Source: SZUA-547 sp963669265 (GTDB taxonomy: Bacteria > Pseudomonadota > Alphaproteobacteria > Rhodobacterales > Rhodobacteraceae). Taken from it: 64,000 bases of DNA. Position numbers and translations under genes: made by a program. Below the pieces are notes generated by a model. The model was not told the DNA's origin, did no database searches, and worked only from the letters and a program-made list of their open reading frames with translations. Of this stretch, positions 1 through 11,281 are shown piece after piece (the first letter of the stretch is position 1; each line of letters starts with the position of its first letter). The stretch lies in contig OY769916.1 in the NCBI GenBank assembly GCA_963669265.1, forward strand, positions 1,240,001-1,304,000, given 5' to 3'.

Positions 1-2424
<2,424 letters not shown>

Positions 2425-2682
2425 GAACGTCCTCGACTGAGCTCAACACGCGCCGACGATCGCTGGGGAGACGATCGCGCAACGCTTTCGTTGTCTGGGT
2501 CGGACCCCATGCCATGCCTGCGACCCCACGCAAGCTGTCCCGGATCCGTCGCGCCCTCCAAGACCCCCTCTTCCCGCGCATCCGCTGCGCGAAGGGGCCT
2601 GAGACGACGCGAGGCCAGCCCCGCCAATCAGGCGGAGCAGGCCATTTTCGTCTGGATGCGACGCGGCCAAAGCCGCGCCGGA

Positions 2683-3060
2683 TCACTTGATCTCGACTTC
2701 GGCGCCAACCGCTTCGAGCTTGCCTTTGATCTCTTCCGCTTCCTCTTTCGGGACATCGGCTTTGACGTCCTTCGGAGCGCCCTCGACCAGTTCCTTGGCC
2801 TCTTTCAGACCCAGGCCGGTGATGCCGCGGATTTCTTTGATCACGTTGATTTTCTTCTCGCCGAACGACTTCAGGACGACGGTGAACTCCGTCTTCTCCT
2901 CAGCGGCCGCGCCGGCGTCAGCGCCCGGAAGCGCGGCGACGGCCATCGGAGCGGCGGCGGCGGAGACGCCCCACTTGTCCTCAAGAAGCTTGGAGAGCTC
3001 GGCGGCCTCCAGCACGGTCAGGTTCGACAGTTCGTCGACGAGTTTTTCAAGATCAGCCAT
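2683..3060 (-). CDS. rplL: 50S ribosomal protein L7/L12
   Basis: L7/L12 forms the flexible stalk dimers bound to L10 that recruit translation factors such as EF-Tu and EF-G. The 125-residue length is normal. The N-terminal dimerisation part (MADLEKLVDELSNLTVLEA) is followed by an Ala-rich hinge at about residues 35-52. The C-terminal domain carries FTVVLKSFGEKKINVIKEIR and GLGLKEAKELVEGAPK. It is 87 bp downstream of rplJ, as expected for the co-transcribed L10-L12 pair, with rpoB following. Confidence 0.98.
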   Translation of the reverse strand: MADLEKLVDELSNLTVLEAAELSKLLEDKWGVSAAAAPMAVAALPGADAGAAAEEKTEFTVVLKSFGEKKINVIKEIRGITGLGLKEAKELVEGAPKDVKADVPKEEAEEIKGKLEAVGAEVEIK

Positions 3061-3147
3061 TGTTCAGTTCCATTTCCATTCAGGTTATCGAGCGGTTCCG
3101 GCGATGGGTCTCCCCAGGGAACCAGGCTCGCGATCGCTGTTCGCCGG

Positions 3148-3675
3148 TTACGCGGCTTCGCCTTCCTTCTCCGCCTTTGCCGCAAGCACGCGGGCGACCT
3201 GGGTTCCAGGCGCCCCGAGCACGCGGGCGATTTGGACGGCCGGGGCCTGCAACAGACCCACGAGCTTTCCGCGGAGTTCGTCCAGAGAGGGCAGTTTGGC
3301 CAGCGCGTTGACCCCATCCGCATCAAGGATGGTGGACCCCATGGCGCCGCCCAGAATCACGAGTTTCTCGTTCTTCTTGGCGAACTCCGCCGCGACTTTC
3401 GGCGCGGCGACGGGGTCCTCGGAAAAGGCCAAAGCCGTCTGACCGTTCAGGTACTGGTCGATGCCTGAACAATCTTTGCCCTCCAGGGCGATTTTGGCGA
3501 GCCGGTTCTTGGCGACACGGACCGAAGCGCCTGCTTCACGCATCTGGGCGCGCAGATCCGACATCTCAGCGACCGAGAGGCCCTGGTAGTGGGCAACCAC
3601 CACCACGCCGGAGTCCGAGAAGATCTGGCCGAGGTCTTCGACCACCTTTTCCTTCTGGGCTCTATCCACAGTCAT
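3148..3675 (-). CDS. rplJ: 50S ribosomal protein L10
   Basis: L10 anchors L7/L12 dimers to 23S rRNA and in many bacteria represses its own operon. I place the start at the ATG at 3675 (MTVDRAQKEKVVEDL), giving 175 aa, the usual size. An ATG further upstream would add about 29 residues of non-homologous sequence. Family features are VVVVAHYQGLSVAEM, LRAQMREAGASVRVAKNRL and the C-terminal LRGKLVGLLQAPAVQIARVL that precedes the L12-binding helix. It is preceded by a 275-bp leader and followed by rplL. Confidence 0.97.
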   Translation of the reverse strand: MTVDRAQKEKVVEDLGQIFSDSGVVVVAHYQGLSVAEMSDLRAQMREAGASVRVAKNRLAKIALEGKDCSGIDQYLNGQTALAFSEDPVAAPKVAAEFAKKNEKLVILGGAMGSTILDADGVNALAKLPSLDELRGKLVGLLQAPAVQIARVLGAPGTQVARVLAAKAEKEGEAA

Positions 3676-3911
3676 CTCCAAGTCATGGCGGAACGGATTG
3701 ACCGCCCCGCCGGCTCTACAGGGACGCCGGCCGCCGCATTCGCGACCTCCGGCGCTTCGCATCCCGTCCGGGTTCCCGGGCCAAAATCGACCGCGGCGCG
3801 GCTGATCTTCACCTCGTTCCCCGTCTATGACCGGCCTTACCCGGGTCTGACCCCGGCGCCCGCCGTCTCGGACAGGTCGGACCGCGACGATCGCTCGTCT
3901 TGGTCCAGGCT

Positions 3912-3936
3912 CCCGCCGCCCTGTTCAGGCGGCGGG
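3912..3936 (-). promoter_or_regulatory. GC-rich hairpin in the rplA-rplJ leader
   Basis: A perfect 9-bp stem (CCCGCCGCC and its complement) with a 7-nt loop sits just past the rplA stop codon and about 240 nt before rplJ. It has no T-run, so a simple intrinsic terminator is unlikely. Its place in the leader of the L10-L12 genes suggests a partial attenuator, an RNA processing site or part of the L10 autoregulatory leader. The role is inferred from position only. Confidence 0.45.
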
Positions 3937-3950
3937 AATTTGTCTCGTCG

Positions 3951-4646
3951 TCAGGCCGACAGGCTCGCGACGTCAACCACCAGGCCCGGCCCCATCGTGG
4001 AGCTGATCGAGACCTTCTTCAGATACGTGCCCTTGGCGCCCACGGGCTTGGCCCGGTTCACCGCATCGACGATGGCGCGCACATTCTCGGCGATCTGATC
4101 CTCCGAGAAGCTCACCTTGCCGACGCCGGCATGCACCACGCCCGCCTTTTCAGCGCGGAACTGGACCTGACCGCCCTTGGCGTCCTTGATCGCCTGCGCG
4201 ACGTCCATCGTCACCGTGCCGACCTTCGGGTTCGGCATCAGGCCGCGCGGACCCAGCACTTTGCCCAGCCGGCCGACGACCGGCATCATGTCCGGCGTGG
4301 CGATGCAGCGCTCGAAATCGATCGTGCCGCCCTGAACCGTCTGCATTAGATCCTCGGCGCCGACGATATCCGCGCCGGCCGCCTCGGCCTCTTCGGCTTT
4401 CGGACCGCGCGCAAAGACCGCGACGCGCACCGACTTGCCGGTGCCGTTGGGCAGATTGACCGTGCCGCGGACCATCTGGTCGGCGTGGCGCGGGTCGACG
4501 CCCAGATTCAGCGCGATCTCGACGGTCTCGTCGAATTTCGCGGTGGCGTTCGCTTTGACGAGCTTCACAGCCTCGTCCAGCGCGAGGACGCTCTTGTCGG
4601 CGACGGCGGCCTTGGCCGCGCGGAAACGTTTACCGTGCTTGGCCAT
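3951..4646 (-). CDS. rplA: 50S ribosomal protein L1
   Basis: L1 binds 23S rRNA at the E-site stalk and represses the rplK-rplA mRNA in many bacteria. The 231-aa product begins MAKHGKRFRAAK and shows the L1 signature motifs VRVAVFARG, GLMPNPKVGTVT and GGQVQFRAEKAGVVHAGVGK. The start lies only 3 nt after the rplK stop, so the two genes are translationally linked. Confidence 0.98.
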   Translation of the reverse strand: MAKHGKRFRAAKAAVADKSVLALDEAVKLVKANATAKFDETVEIALNLGVDPRHADQMVRGTVNLPNGTGKSVRVAVFARGPKAEEAEAAGADIVGAEDLMQTVQGGTIDFERCIATPDMMPVVGRLGKVLGPRGLMPNPKVGTVTMDVAQAIKDAKGGQVQFRAEKAGVVHAGVGKVSFSEDQIAENVRAIVDAVNRAKPVGAKGTYLKKVSISSTMGPGLVVDVASLSA

Positions 4647-4649
4647 GAC

Positions 4650-5078
4650 TTACCCCTTCACCTCGATGCCCATCGAACGGGCGGAGCCGAGAATGATCTG
4701 CATCGCCGCCTCGACGTCGTTGGCGTTCAGATCTTTCATCTTGTTCTCGGCGATCTCGCGCACCTGCTTGACGGTGACGGTGCCTGCCACTTCGCGGCCC
4801 GGGTTGTTCGACCCGCCCTTCAGCTTCGCCGCCTTCTTCAGGAAATAGGACGCCGGCGGCGTCTTGATCTCGAAGGTGAAGCTCTTGTCCTGATAGTAGG
4901 TGATGATCGTCGGACACGGCGCGCCCGGCTCGATCTCCTGCGACTTGGCGTTGAACGCCTTGCAGAACTCCATGATGTTAATGCCACGCTGACCAAGCGC
5001 GGGGCCGATGGGGGGCGACGGGTTCGCCTTGCCCGCGGGCACCTGCAGCTTGAGCGTGCCGACGACTTTCTTAGCCAT
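4650..5078 (-). CDS. rplK: 50S ribosomal protein L11
   Basis: L11 binds the GTPase-associated region of 23S rRNA and is needed for stringent-response signalling. The 142-aa product is of normal length. It has the N-terminal AGKANPSPPIGPALGQRG loop and the C-terminal RNA-binding part VREIAENKMKDLNANDVEAA followed by GSARSMGIEV. It is first in the rplKAJL-rpoB series, 103 bp after nusG. Confidence 0.98.
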   Translation of the reverse strand: MAKKVVGTLKLQVPAGKANPSPPIGPALGQRGINIMEFCKAFNAKSQEIEPGAPCPTIITYYQDKSFTFEIKTPPASYFLKKAAKLKGGSNNPGREVAGTVTVKQVREIAENKMKDLNANDVEAAMQIILGSARSMGIEVKG

Positions 5079-5181
5079 TCGGGTCTCGCCTTTCTCTATC
5101 CCGCCCGCGCGACGCGTCGCCGGGCCCTATGGTTAGCGGTGCGGTCCGGACGCGCGCGCCCTCGCCTCCCGCAAGCGACGT

Positions 5182-5715
5182 TCAGGCGCCTTTTTGCACC
5201 TGAGCGTATTCGAGCTCGACCGGGGTCGCCCGGCCGAAAATGGAGACCGTCACCTTCAGGCGCGCGTTCTCCTCATCCACATCCTCGACCATGCCCGTGA
5301 AGCTCTCGAACGGGCCGTCGGTCACGCGCACCTGCTCGCCCACCTCGAAGGAGATCATCGGGCGCGGACGCTCCAGACCCTCTTCGACCTGATCCAGCAG
5401 TCGCGCCACTTCGGCGTCGCGCAGCGGAGTCGGGCGGCCTTGCGGGCCGAGAAAACCCGTGACGCGCGGCGTGTCGTTCACCAGGTGATAGGCCGCGTCG
5501 GTCAGGTCCATTTTGACCAGCACATAGCCGGGCATGAAGCGCCGTTCGGTCTGAACTTTTTTGCCGCGGCGCAGCTCCACGACCTCTTCGGTCGGGACCA
5601 GAACCTCTTCGATCTCCTCTTCGAGACCGTTTTGAACGGCCGCATCCTTTATCGCCTCGGCGACCTTCTTTTCGAAGTTCGACAAGACGTGGACGCTGTA
5701 CCAACGCTTCGCCAT
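5182..5715 (-). CDS. nusG: Transcription termination/antitermination protein NusG
   Basis: NusG couples RNA polymerase to ribosomes and to Rho. The preferred start is the ATG at 5715, giving MAKRWYSVHVLSNFEKKV and 177 aa. The longer in-frame ORF adds 12 residues that do not belong to the family. The NGN domain includes RRFMPGYVLVKMDL and PRVTGFLG. The C-terminal KOW domain has EVGEQVRVTDGPFESFTGMV. It lies between secE and rplK in the usual order. Confidence 0.97.
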   Translation of the reverse strand: MAKRWYSVHVLSNFEKKVAEAIKDAAVQNGLEEEIEEVLVPTEEVVELRRGKKVQTERRFMPGYVLVKMDLTDAAYHLVNDTPRVTGFLGPQGRPTPLRDAEVARLLDQVEEGLERPRPMISFEVGEQVRVTDGPFESFTGMVEDVDEENARLKVTVSIFGRATPVELEYAQVQKGA

Positions 5716-5940
5716 GCTTGCTCGCAGCCTCTCAACTCTTTGTTCCAGCAACAGAATATTCGCCTTCGGGATGTCACGCGTCGCCGAAACGATCAGCGCC
5801 GTGCGCGTCCCCCGAAAGCGACGGGGCGCGCAGACCGAATCGCTGCGCGCCGTTCATTGCCGGAAGCCCGCGTTCTCTAGTCCTGCAAAATGGGAAAATC
5901 AACCCCCGACGCGCCTCTTAACAGACGCTCTTAACGCGCG

Positions 5941-6132
5941 TCAGCCGCCGACCCCGATCACCAATGGAACGACATGGCGAAAGACCTGATCCACGCCGAA
6001 GAAGAAACCAGCCGCCAGGGTCGCCATGATGAACACCATAACGGTGGTCACGACCGTCTCTTTGCGCGACGGCCAAACGACCTTTACGGCCTCATTCTTG
6101 ACCTGCTGTAAAAACTGGAACGGGTTTGCCAT
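5941..6132 (-). CDS. secE: Preprotein translocase subunit SecE
   Basis: SecE clamps SecY in the inner-membrane protein channel. The 63-residue single-span form is typical of alphaproteobacteria. The amphipathic segment FLQQVKNEAVKVVWPSRKET precedes one transmembrane helix (about residues 28-50). It is located between tRNA-Trp and nusG, the classical position. Confidence 0.97.
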   Translation of the reverse strand: MANPFQFLQQVKNEAVKVVWPSRKETVVTTVMVFIMATLAAGFFFGVDQVFRHVVPLVIGVGG

Positions 6133-6194
6133 CGAATGTCTCGGTCACCTTGTTGCGCAACGCCCATGCGCCGCGACTTTCCTTCTTCGCCGGC

Positions 6195-6270
6195 TGGCAG
6201 GGGCGGAGGGGCTCGAACCCCCGACCCTCGGTTTTGGAGACCGATGCTCTACCAACTGAGCTACACCCCT
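6195..6270 (-). tRNA. tRNA-Trp (anticodon CCA)
   Basis: The reverse strand folds into a full cloverleaf. The acceptor strand AGGGGTG pairs with CGCCCCT, the D arm is GCTCAGTTGGTAGAGC, the anticodon loop is CTCCAAA with CCA, the T arm has GGTTCGAGCC, and a CCA tail is encoded. The tuf/tRNA-Trp/secE/nusG neighbourhood is conserved across proteobacteria. Confidence 0.97.
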
Positions 6271-6348
6271 TTAGCCGGCAAGCGGGATGTACGGCGAAGC
6301 CGCTGGGGATGCAAGAGGCAGCGCGGCGCGGGCGCCGCGAAAGCCGCG

Positions 6349-6729
6349 CTACATCGCGTAGAAGAACTCCTCGCGCACGATTTTGCCATCCGCCACCGTA
6401 TAGACCCCGACTTCCTTCATTTGCGAGCGCTGTCCGCTCTCCTTCTCCGTGCAGTCGGTCTCGAAAATCAGCGCGAACCGATCTTCTCCATGGGGATAGG
6501 GACCGTCGACCTTGGCGTCGTGCACCTCGAAGGACGCGCGCCACCATTCATGCTTGCCGCGGATCGCCTCGACTCCGGTCAGATCAGGCCCGTCCGCGCC
6601 CGGCATGGTCACCGCCTCAACCGAAACCGCGCTTGGGTCATAAAGCTCCTCCAGCCCTTTCAATTCTTCTTTGGCGCGGCAATAGGCGACCAATTTATCC
6701 GCGATCGCGCGAGTCTCTTCGGCAGGCAT
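6349..6729 (-). CDS. SnoaL/NTF2-like small protein
   Basis: The product is about 126 aa and looks like a SnoaL/NTF2-fold cone. It has an N-terminal helix (ADKLVAYCRAKEELKGLEELY), the 'GxEAIRGKHEWWRASFEVHD' region common in this fold, and closing strands ending VGVYTVADGKIVREEFFY. The start at 6729 (MPAEETRAI) is preferred because GGAGAGAG lies at the right distance. An ATG 15 nt upstream overlaps that ribosome site. The function is unknown; members include isomerases, hydrolases and binding proteins. It is unusual to find it between tuf and tRNA-Trp. Confidence 0.75.
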   Translation of the reverse strand: MPAEETRAIADKLVAYCRAKEELKGLEELYDPSAVSVEAVTMPGADGPDLTGVEAIRGKHEWWRASFEVHDAKVDGPYPHGEDRFALIFETDCTEKESGQRSQMKEVGVYTVADGKIVREEFFYAM

Positions 6730-6842
6730 CGGCTCTCTCCACATGTTCTTGCAATGTTCTCATTTTGCCCGATTCGCCGAATGCGTGCAAGTTGACCTTG
6801 AGATGAGTCCTCGGCATTCAATCCCTGGAGGACCGAGCGCGC

Positions 6843-6870
6843 AAAAAAAGAGGGGGCGCAACGCCCCCTC
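6843..6870 (-). terminator. Intrinsic terminator after tuf
   Basis: Read on the minus strand, a stem of GAGGGGGCG with its complement and a very short loop is followed directly by seven T residues. It ends the tuf transcript 33 bp past the stop codon and so separates tuf from the SnoaL-like gene. Confidence 0.93.
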
Positions 6871-6903
6871 GATCTCTGCCCTTATAGAGGGTTTGGTGTT
6901 TGA

Positions 6904-8079
<1,176 letters not shown>

Positions 8080-8205
8080 CGCCTTGGCTCCTCGCTGAAT
8101 AGAGGCGGTCAAACACGCCTGCCCGGATAGAGAGATTGCGCCGACAGCGCAAGCCTCAATTGAGCGGGGATGAATTTGTCGCCGCGAAGAAGGGTGATGA
8201 AAAGT

Positions 8206-8249
8206 TGGAGCGGGCGGCGGGAATCGAACCCGCGTCTCTAGCTTGGAAG
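8206..8249 (-). pseudogene. Displaced 3' half of a tRNA-Gly
   Basis: These 44 bases match the 3' half of the intact tRNA-Gly at 8343-8416, from the anticodon through the T arm and acceptor to CCA, with three differences. The T-stem changes are compensatory, so the fragment derives from a once functional tRNA. Homology stops in the anticodon loop and the 5' half is absent. This pattern is typical of a scar left by integration at a tRNA gene or of tandem-gene truncation. Confidence 0.8.
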
Positions 8250-8342
8250 ACAGTGTTCCAAAACTTGATTTTTTTAACAATTACAAATTATTAAAGGCGA
8301 CGTTTTTCGGAAATTGCAGGCAGATTGTCGGATCCAAAATCG

Positions 8343-8416
8343 TGGAGCGGGCGACGGGAATCGAACCCGTATCTCTAGCTTGGAAGGCTAGGGTCTTACC
8401 ATTACACAACGCCCGC
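8343..8416 (-). tRNA. tRNA-Gly (anticodon TCC)
   Basis: A complete cloverleaf on the reverse strand: acceptor GCGGGCG with its complement, anticodon stem CTAGC/GCTAG around the loop CTTCCAA with TCC, T arm GGTTCGATTCC and an encoded CCA. It lies upstream of tuf in the same orientation. Accessory DNA begins immediately on its 5' side. Confidence 0.97.
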
Positions 8417-8610
8417 ACGCCGATTGCGCCTAGTTATTCGAGGGGCCAGATTGCGTCAAGGCTTCAACCGAAGCCGACAGCAACAATCCTCAATCTCCCG
8501 GCGTCTCAAAATTGGGGGGAAAGTGTGAATTCGCTGCCTTGCGGCATAGAGGCGAGAGGATCGTCTAAGCAGACATTAGCCTCACAGATTTCCAGATCGT
8601 CCTGATTTAG

Positions 8611-8889
8611 GAAGGTTCTTCAAGAAGGCAGACCGTCGGCTACGGACTCCCAGTTCTCTCAAACACTCCCCCGCTCTCCGCGCACTGGCAACCTTCTCGG
8701 GAGGTTGGACGGTGGACAGCCATCAAAGGTATCTTCACACACTGGAACAAAGACCCTCCAAGCAAGAGCTCCTTTGAGGGTCGCACGTTCTATTTTGACC
8801 GCAAGAAAGCGTACGATCAAAAACTCGAGGAAATCCGAACCGACCTTCTGCCAAAGCTCTTGAACGAGAAAATCGAAGAGATCACCTAG
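8611..8889 (+). pseudogene. Orphan C-terminal coding remnant
   Basis: An open frame of about 92 codons ends at the TAG at 8887 but has no usual start after the upstream stop at 8608. Its last part is hydrophilic and helical (YDQKLEEIRTDLLPKLL), resembling a true protein C-terminus. No family was recognised. It is probably the tail of a gene truncated during rearrangement next to tRNA-Gly. Nothing recognisable lies between the tRNA (8417) and this frame. Confidence 0.3.
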
Positions 8890-8910
8890 GCCCGTCGCAC
8901 CGATCGATCA

Positions 8911-8962
8911 GCTCCGACTGCATAAGGTTCTCGTCGATTTCCCAAAGGCGGCGGTCGACGTA
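8911..8962 (-). pseudogene. ParB-like fragment, short copy
   Basis: The reverse strand encodes VDRRLWEIDENLMQSEL, part of a ParB/Spo0J nuclease-like domain. It is about 81% identical over 52 bp to the same segment of the longer ParB-like remnant at 9504-9555. Only this scrap survives. Confidence 0.55.
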
Positions 8963-8997
8963 TGATAGATTCAGTAAACAAAAAAGGGGAGGATGCT

Positions 8998-9282
8998 ATG
9001 CGTATGATGCTGCGTTGGACCGTACCAGTCGAAGCCGGAAACAAAGCCATCGAAGAAGGTAAGATGCTGTCCACAGTTTCGGCGCTAATGGAGAAATTGA
9101 AGCCCGAGGCCGCGTATTTCTGGCCAGAGAACGGCGAGCGTTCCGCCATGCTCGTCTTCGACATGGCTGATCCGTCCGAAATTCCAAAGATAGCGGAAGG
9201 GCTCTTTGAGAACTTAAACGCCGCAGTCTCGTTTAACCCAGTGATGAACCCCGATGACTTAAAGAGGGGATTAGGTAGCTAG
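8998..9282 (+). CDS. Small protein of unknown function
   Basis: The start at 8998 (MRMMLRWTVPVEAGNKAIEEG) has a strong GGGGAGG ribosome site five bases upstream and yields 94 aa. An in-frame ATG at 8962 would lie within the ParB-like scrap. The pattern of strand, helix, strand (YFWPENGERSAMLVFDM) and helix with 'PVMNPDDLKRG' looks like a ferredoxin-like or dimeric alpha/beta-barrel fold. No function can be assigned. It sits between two ParB-like fragments and overlaps the end of the longer one. Confidence 0.6.
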   Translation: MRMMLRWTVPVEAGNKAIEEGKMLSTVSALMEKLKPEAAYFWPENGERSAMLVFDMADPSEIPKIAEGLFENLNAAVSFNPVMNPDDLKRGLGS

Positions 9283-9659
9283 ACGCCTGTATCCAGCTTC
9301 TTGCCTTCGATCTTGGCGCGGAAGGAAGTGGGATGGCGACGGCACGGGCGACGGGGCAATCCCCGTTGCTTTTGCTGTGTTGGACGCGAAGACCTCGAGA
9401 CGGCCCCGACCCTTATTTTTGACGCAAGTTGCGCCACTATGCGCGCGGGCCTCCCAAAGCTCCTTTCGCTTTTGAAGATGCTCTGCGAGCTCGGTCGGCG
9501 TGAGCTCCGACCGCATCAGGTTCTCGTCTAGCTCCCAAAGCTGGCGGTCGATCTCGTCAAGTTTGACGAAGAAGCAGTCGATCCACTCCCGGCACAGCTT
9601 TCGAGCGGCGGCGAAGCGATGTGTCACCCGTCAGCGCCTCTGGGCCGATTTGATGTGAT
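9271..9659 (-). pseudogene. ParB-like partition/nuclease domain remnant
   Basis: The reverse frame reads HRFAAARKL, then VKLDEIDRQLWELDENL and ELTPTELAEHLQKRKELWEA, then VFASNTAKATG. This order matches the ParB N-terminal domain family found on mobile elements. The N-terminus is cut by the IS3 element at 9660, and homology is lost after the TAKATG motif, where the helix-turn-helix should follow. It is a decayed fragment, probably from a plasmid or integrative element. Confidence 0.65.
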
Positions 9660-9706
9660 TGTCTAACGGAGGGTTTTGGTCTCATCGTAACCACCAAGGA
9701 GTGGAG

Positions 9707-10117
9707 ATGAGACGGAAACCCAGGACTACGAAATCGACGGCCGATCGCGTCGTCAAAGACATCCGCCGCAAGACGCGCAAGCGTCATTCGGCGGAGGAAA
9801 AGATCCGCATCGTTCTTGAGGGCCTGCGCGGCGAAGAGAGCATCGCCGAGCTGTGCCGTCGCGAGGGGATCGCGACGAGCCTTTATTATTCCTGGTCGAA
9901 GGAGTTCCTGGAAGCCGGCAAGCGTCGGCTGGCGGGGGATGTGGCGCGCCAGGCCACCAGCCCCGAAGTGAAGGACCTTCGCGCCGAATCCGCGGCCCTC
10001 AAGGAGGCGGTCGCCGATCTCACCCTCGAAAATCGATTGCTCAAAAAAAGCATGATCGGGGGCGAGCCTTTGTCCGCCATTGGTCCGAGGACAATGGCGA
10101 GCGACGACCAAGAATGA
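9707..10117 (+). CDS. IS3-family transposase OrfA
   Basis: The 136-aa product has the helix-turn-helix of the IS3 OrfA group (RHSAEEKIRIVLEGLRGEES, then ELCRREGIATSLYYSW). A C-terminal leucine-zipper-like helix follows (ADLTLENRLLKKSM). The ATG at 9707 follows AAGGAGTGGAG. Its stop overlaps the OrfB start (ATGA), the usual layout for programmed frameshifting or coupling in this family. Confidence 0.9.
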   Translation: MRRKPRTTKSTADRVVKDIRRKTRKRHSAEEKIRIVLEGLRGEESIAELCRREGIATSLYYSWSKEFLEAGKRRLAGDVARQATSPEVKDLRAESAALKEAVADLTLENRLLKKSMIGGEPLSAIGPRTMASDDQE

Positions 10118-11094
10118 GGTATCCCGCATCCGAGAAGCTGGAGATCATCCGGCTGGTTGAACAATCGCATCTGCCGGCGACGCGCACTCTGGAGAAACTC
10201 GGCATTCCCAAGACCACGTTCTACCGCTGGTATGACCGCTATCTCTCGCTCGGCAAGGCCGGGCTTGAGGATCGCTCGCCGCATCCCGGGCGGGTCTGGA
10301 ACCGCATCCCTGATGAGGTGCGGGAAAGGATCGTCCGTCTGGCGCTGGAGGAGCCGGAACTGTCGCCCAGAGAGCTGGCGACCCTCTTCACAGACAGAGA
10401 AAGGCACTTCGTGTCCGAAGCGTCCGTCTATCGTCTTCTCAAGGCGCACGATCTGATCACCAGCCCGGCTTTCATCGTGGTCAAAGCGGCCGATGAGTTC
10501 ACGGACAAGACCACGAGGCCGAACCAGCTCTGGCAGACCGACTTCACCTATCTCAAGGTGATCGGCTGGGGCTGGTTCTATCTTTCAACGATCCTGGACG
10601 ATTACAGCCGATACATTGTCGCGTGGAAGCTCTGTTCGAACATGAAGGCGGGCGATGTCACCGCCACGCTGGAACTGGCGCTCGAGGCGTCTGGCTGCGA
10701 CAGCGCGACGGTCCGGCATAAGCCCAGGCTGCTCAGCGACAACGGCGCGTCCTACATCTCTCACGACCTGGCCGAATGGCTCGAGAGCCAGGGTATGGAT
10801 CATGTCCGCGGTGCGCCGAACCACCCGCAGACGCAAGGCAAGATCGAGCGCTGGCATCAGACGCTGAAGAACCGGGTCCTGCTGGAAAACTACTACCTTC
10901 CCGGCGCGCTGGAACACGCCGTCGAGGCGTTCGTCGAGCACTATAACCACCAGCGCTACCACGAGAGCATCGGCAATCTCACCCCGGCCGACGTCTACTT
11001 CGGGCGCGGCGAAACCATTCTCAGCGAAAGGAGAAAGATCAAGAAACAAACCCTGAAACAGCGCCGCTTGCTCAACCAGAGGCAAGCCGCGTAA
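10114..11094 (+). CDS. IS3-family transposase OrfB (DDE integrase)
   Basis: The 326-aa product starts MRYPASEKLEIIRLVEQS. It has a second helix-turn-helix (residues 1-60), an HTH_21-like region and a retroviral-integrase core. Acidic residues are seen in QLWQTDFTYLK, LLSDNGASY and QTQGKIERWHQTLKNR, matching D, D and E of the catalytic triad. All three are present, so the enzyme is probably functional. Confidence 0.92.
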   Translation: MRYPASEKLEIIRLVEQSHLPATRTLEKLGIPKTTFYRWYDRYLSLGKAGLEDRSPHPGRVWNRIPDEVRERIVRLALEEPELSPRELATLFTDRERHFVSEASVYRLLKAHDLITSPAFIVVKAADEFTDKTTRPNQLWQTDFTYLKVIGWGWFYLSTILDDYSRYIVAWKLCSNMKAGDVTATLELALEASGCDSATVRHKPRLLSDNGASYISHDLAEWLESQGMDHVRGAPNHPQTQGKIERWHQTLKNRVLLENYYLPGALEHAVEAFVEHYNHQRYHESIGNLTPADVYFGRGETILSERRKIKKQTLKQRRLLNQRQAA

Positions 11095-11149
11095 CCTAAA
11101 ACCAGATGAGCCAGACCCTCCTGAAGCTCATTGCGTCAGGACGCCCAAT

Positions 11150-11236
11150 TTATCTGACGACGGACACTCGCTCATAGTAGCGAATGGTCTCGATATTCAC
11201 GCCGCTCAGTTCGGCCGCCTGTCCAATGGTCCGCAA
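11150..11236 (-). pseudogene. merR: Truncated merR (first 28 codons)
   Basis: A TTG start at 11236 with AAGGTG upstream opens MRTIGQAAELSGVNIETIRY, then YER, the exact helix-turn-helix and wing start of MerR-family regulators. Homology ends after YER, and the frame stops at 11150 within or beside the IS3 element. The DNA-binding half remains while the metal-binding and dimerisation part is lost, so it cannot work as a regulator. Confidence 0.8.
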
Positions 11237-11244
11237 ATTTCACC

Positions 11245-11275
11245 TTGATCCTGTAGTGGCTACAGGTGGCATCAT
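11245..11275 (+). promoter_or_regulatory. MerR-type promoter/operator for merTF
   Basis: TTGATC (-35) and CATCAT (-10) are separated by 19 bp, the long spacing typical of MerR-activated promoters. The dyad CTGTAG-TGG-CTACAG fills the spacer. It lies between the divergent merR remnant and merT, just as in mer operons. Confidence 0.85.
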
Positions 11276-11281
11276 AGCTGT

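Larger units (their letters stand above)
9660..11130 (+). mobile_element. IS3-family insertion sequence, complete
   Basis: The element carries overlapping orfA and orfB. Its left end reads TGTCTAACGGAGGGTTTTGG. The reverse complement of the right end, near 11130, has a related GGAGGGT..TGG..CTCATC stretch, so imperfect terminal repeats exist. The right limit is uncertain and could reach 11165. No target duplication is evident. It truncates a ParB-like gene on one side and merR on the other, so sequence was probably deleted at insertion or later. Confidence 0.8.

Noticed and set aside
2560..2620. Imperfect hairpin in the rplL-rpoB spacer as an attenuator
   Set aside because: The pairing CCTTCGCGC with GCGCGGGAAGAGG needs bulges and no T-run follows; too weak to list as a feature.
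8206..8249. A second functional tRNA-Gly
   Set aside because: The 5' half, including acceptor, D arm and anticodon 5' strand, is missing; the sequence before the anticodon cannot pair.
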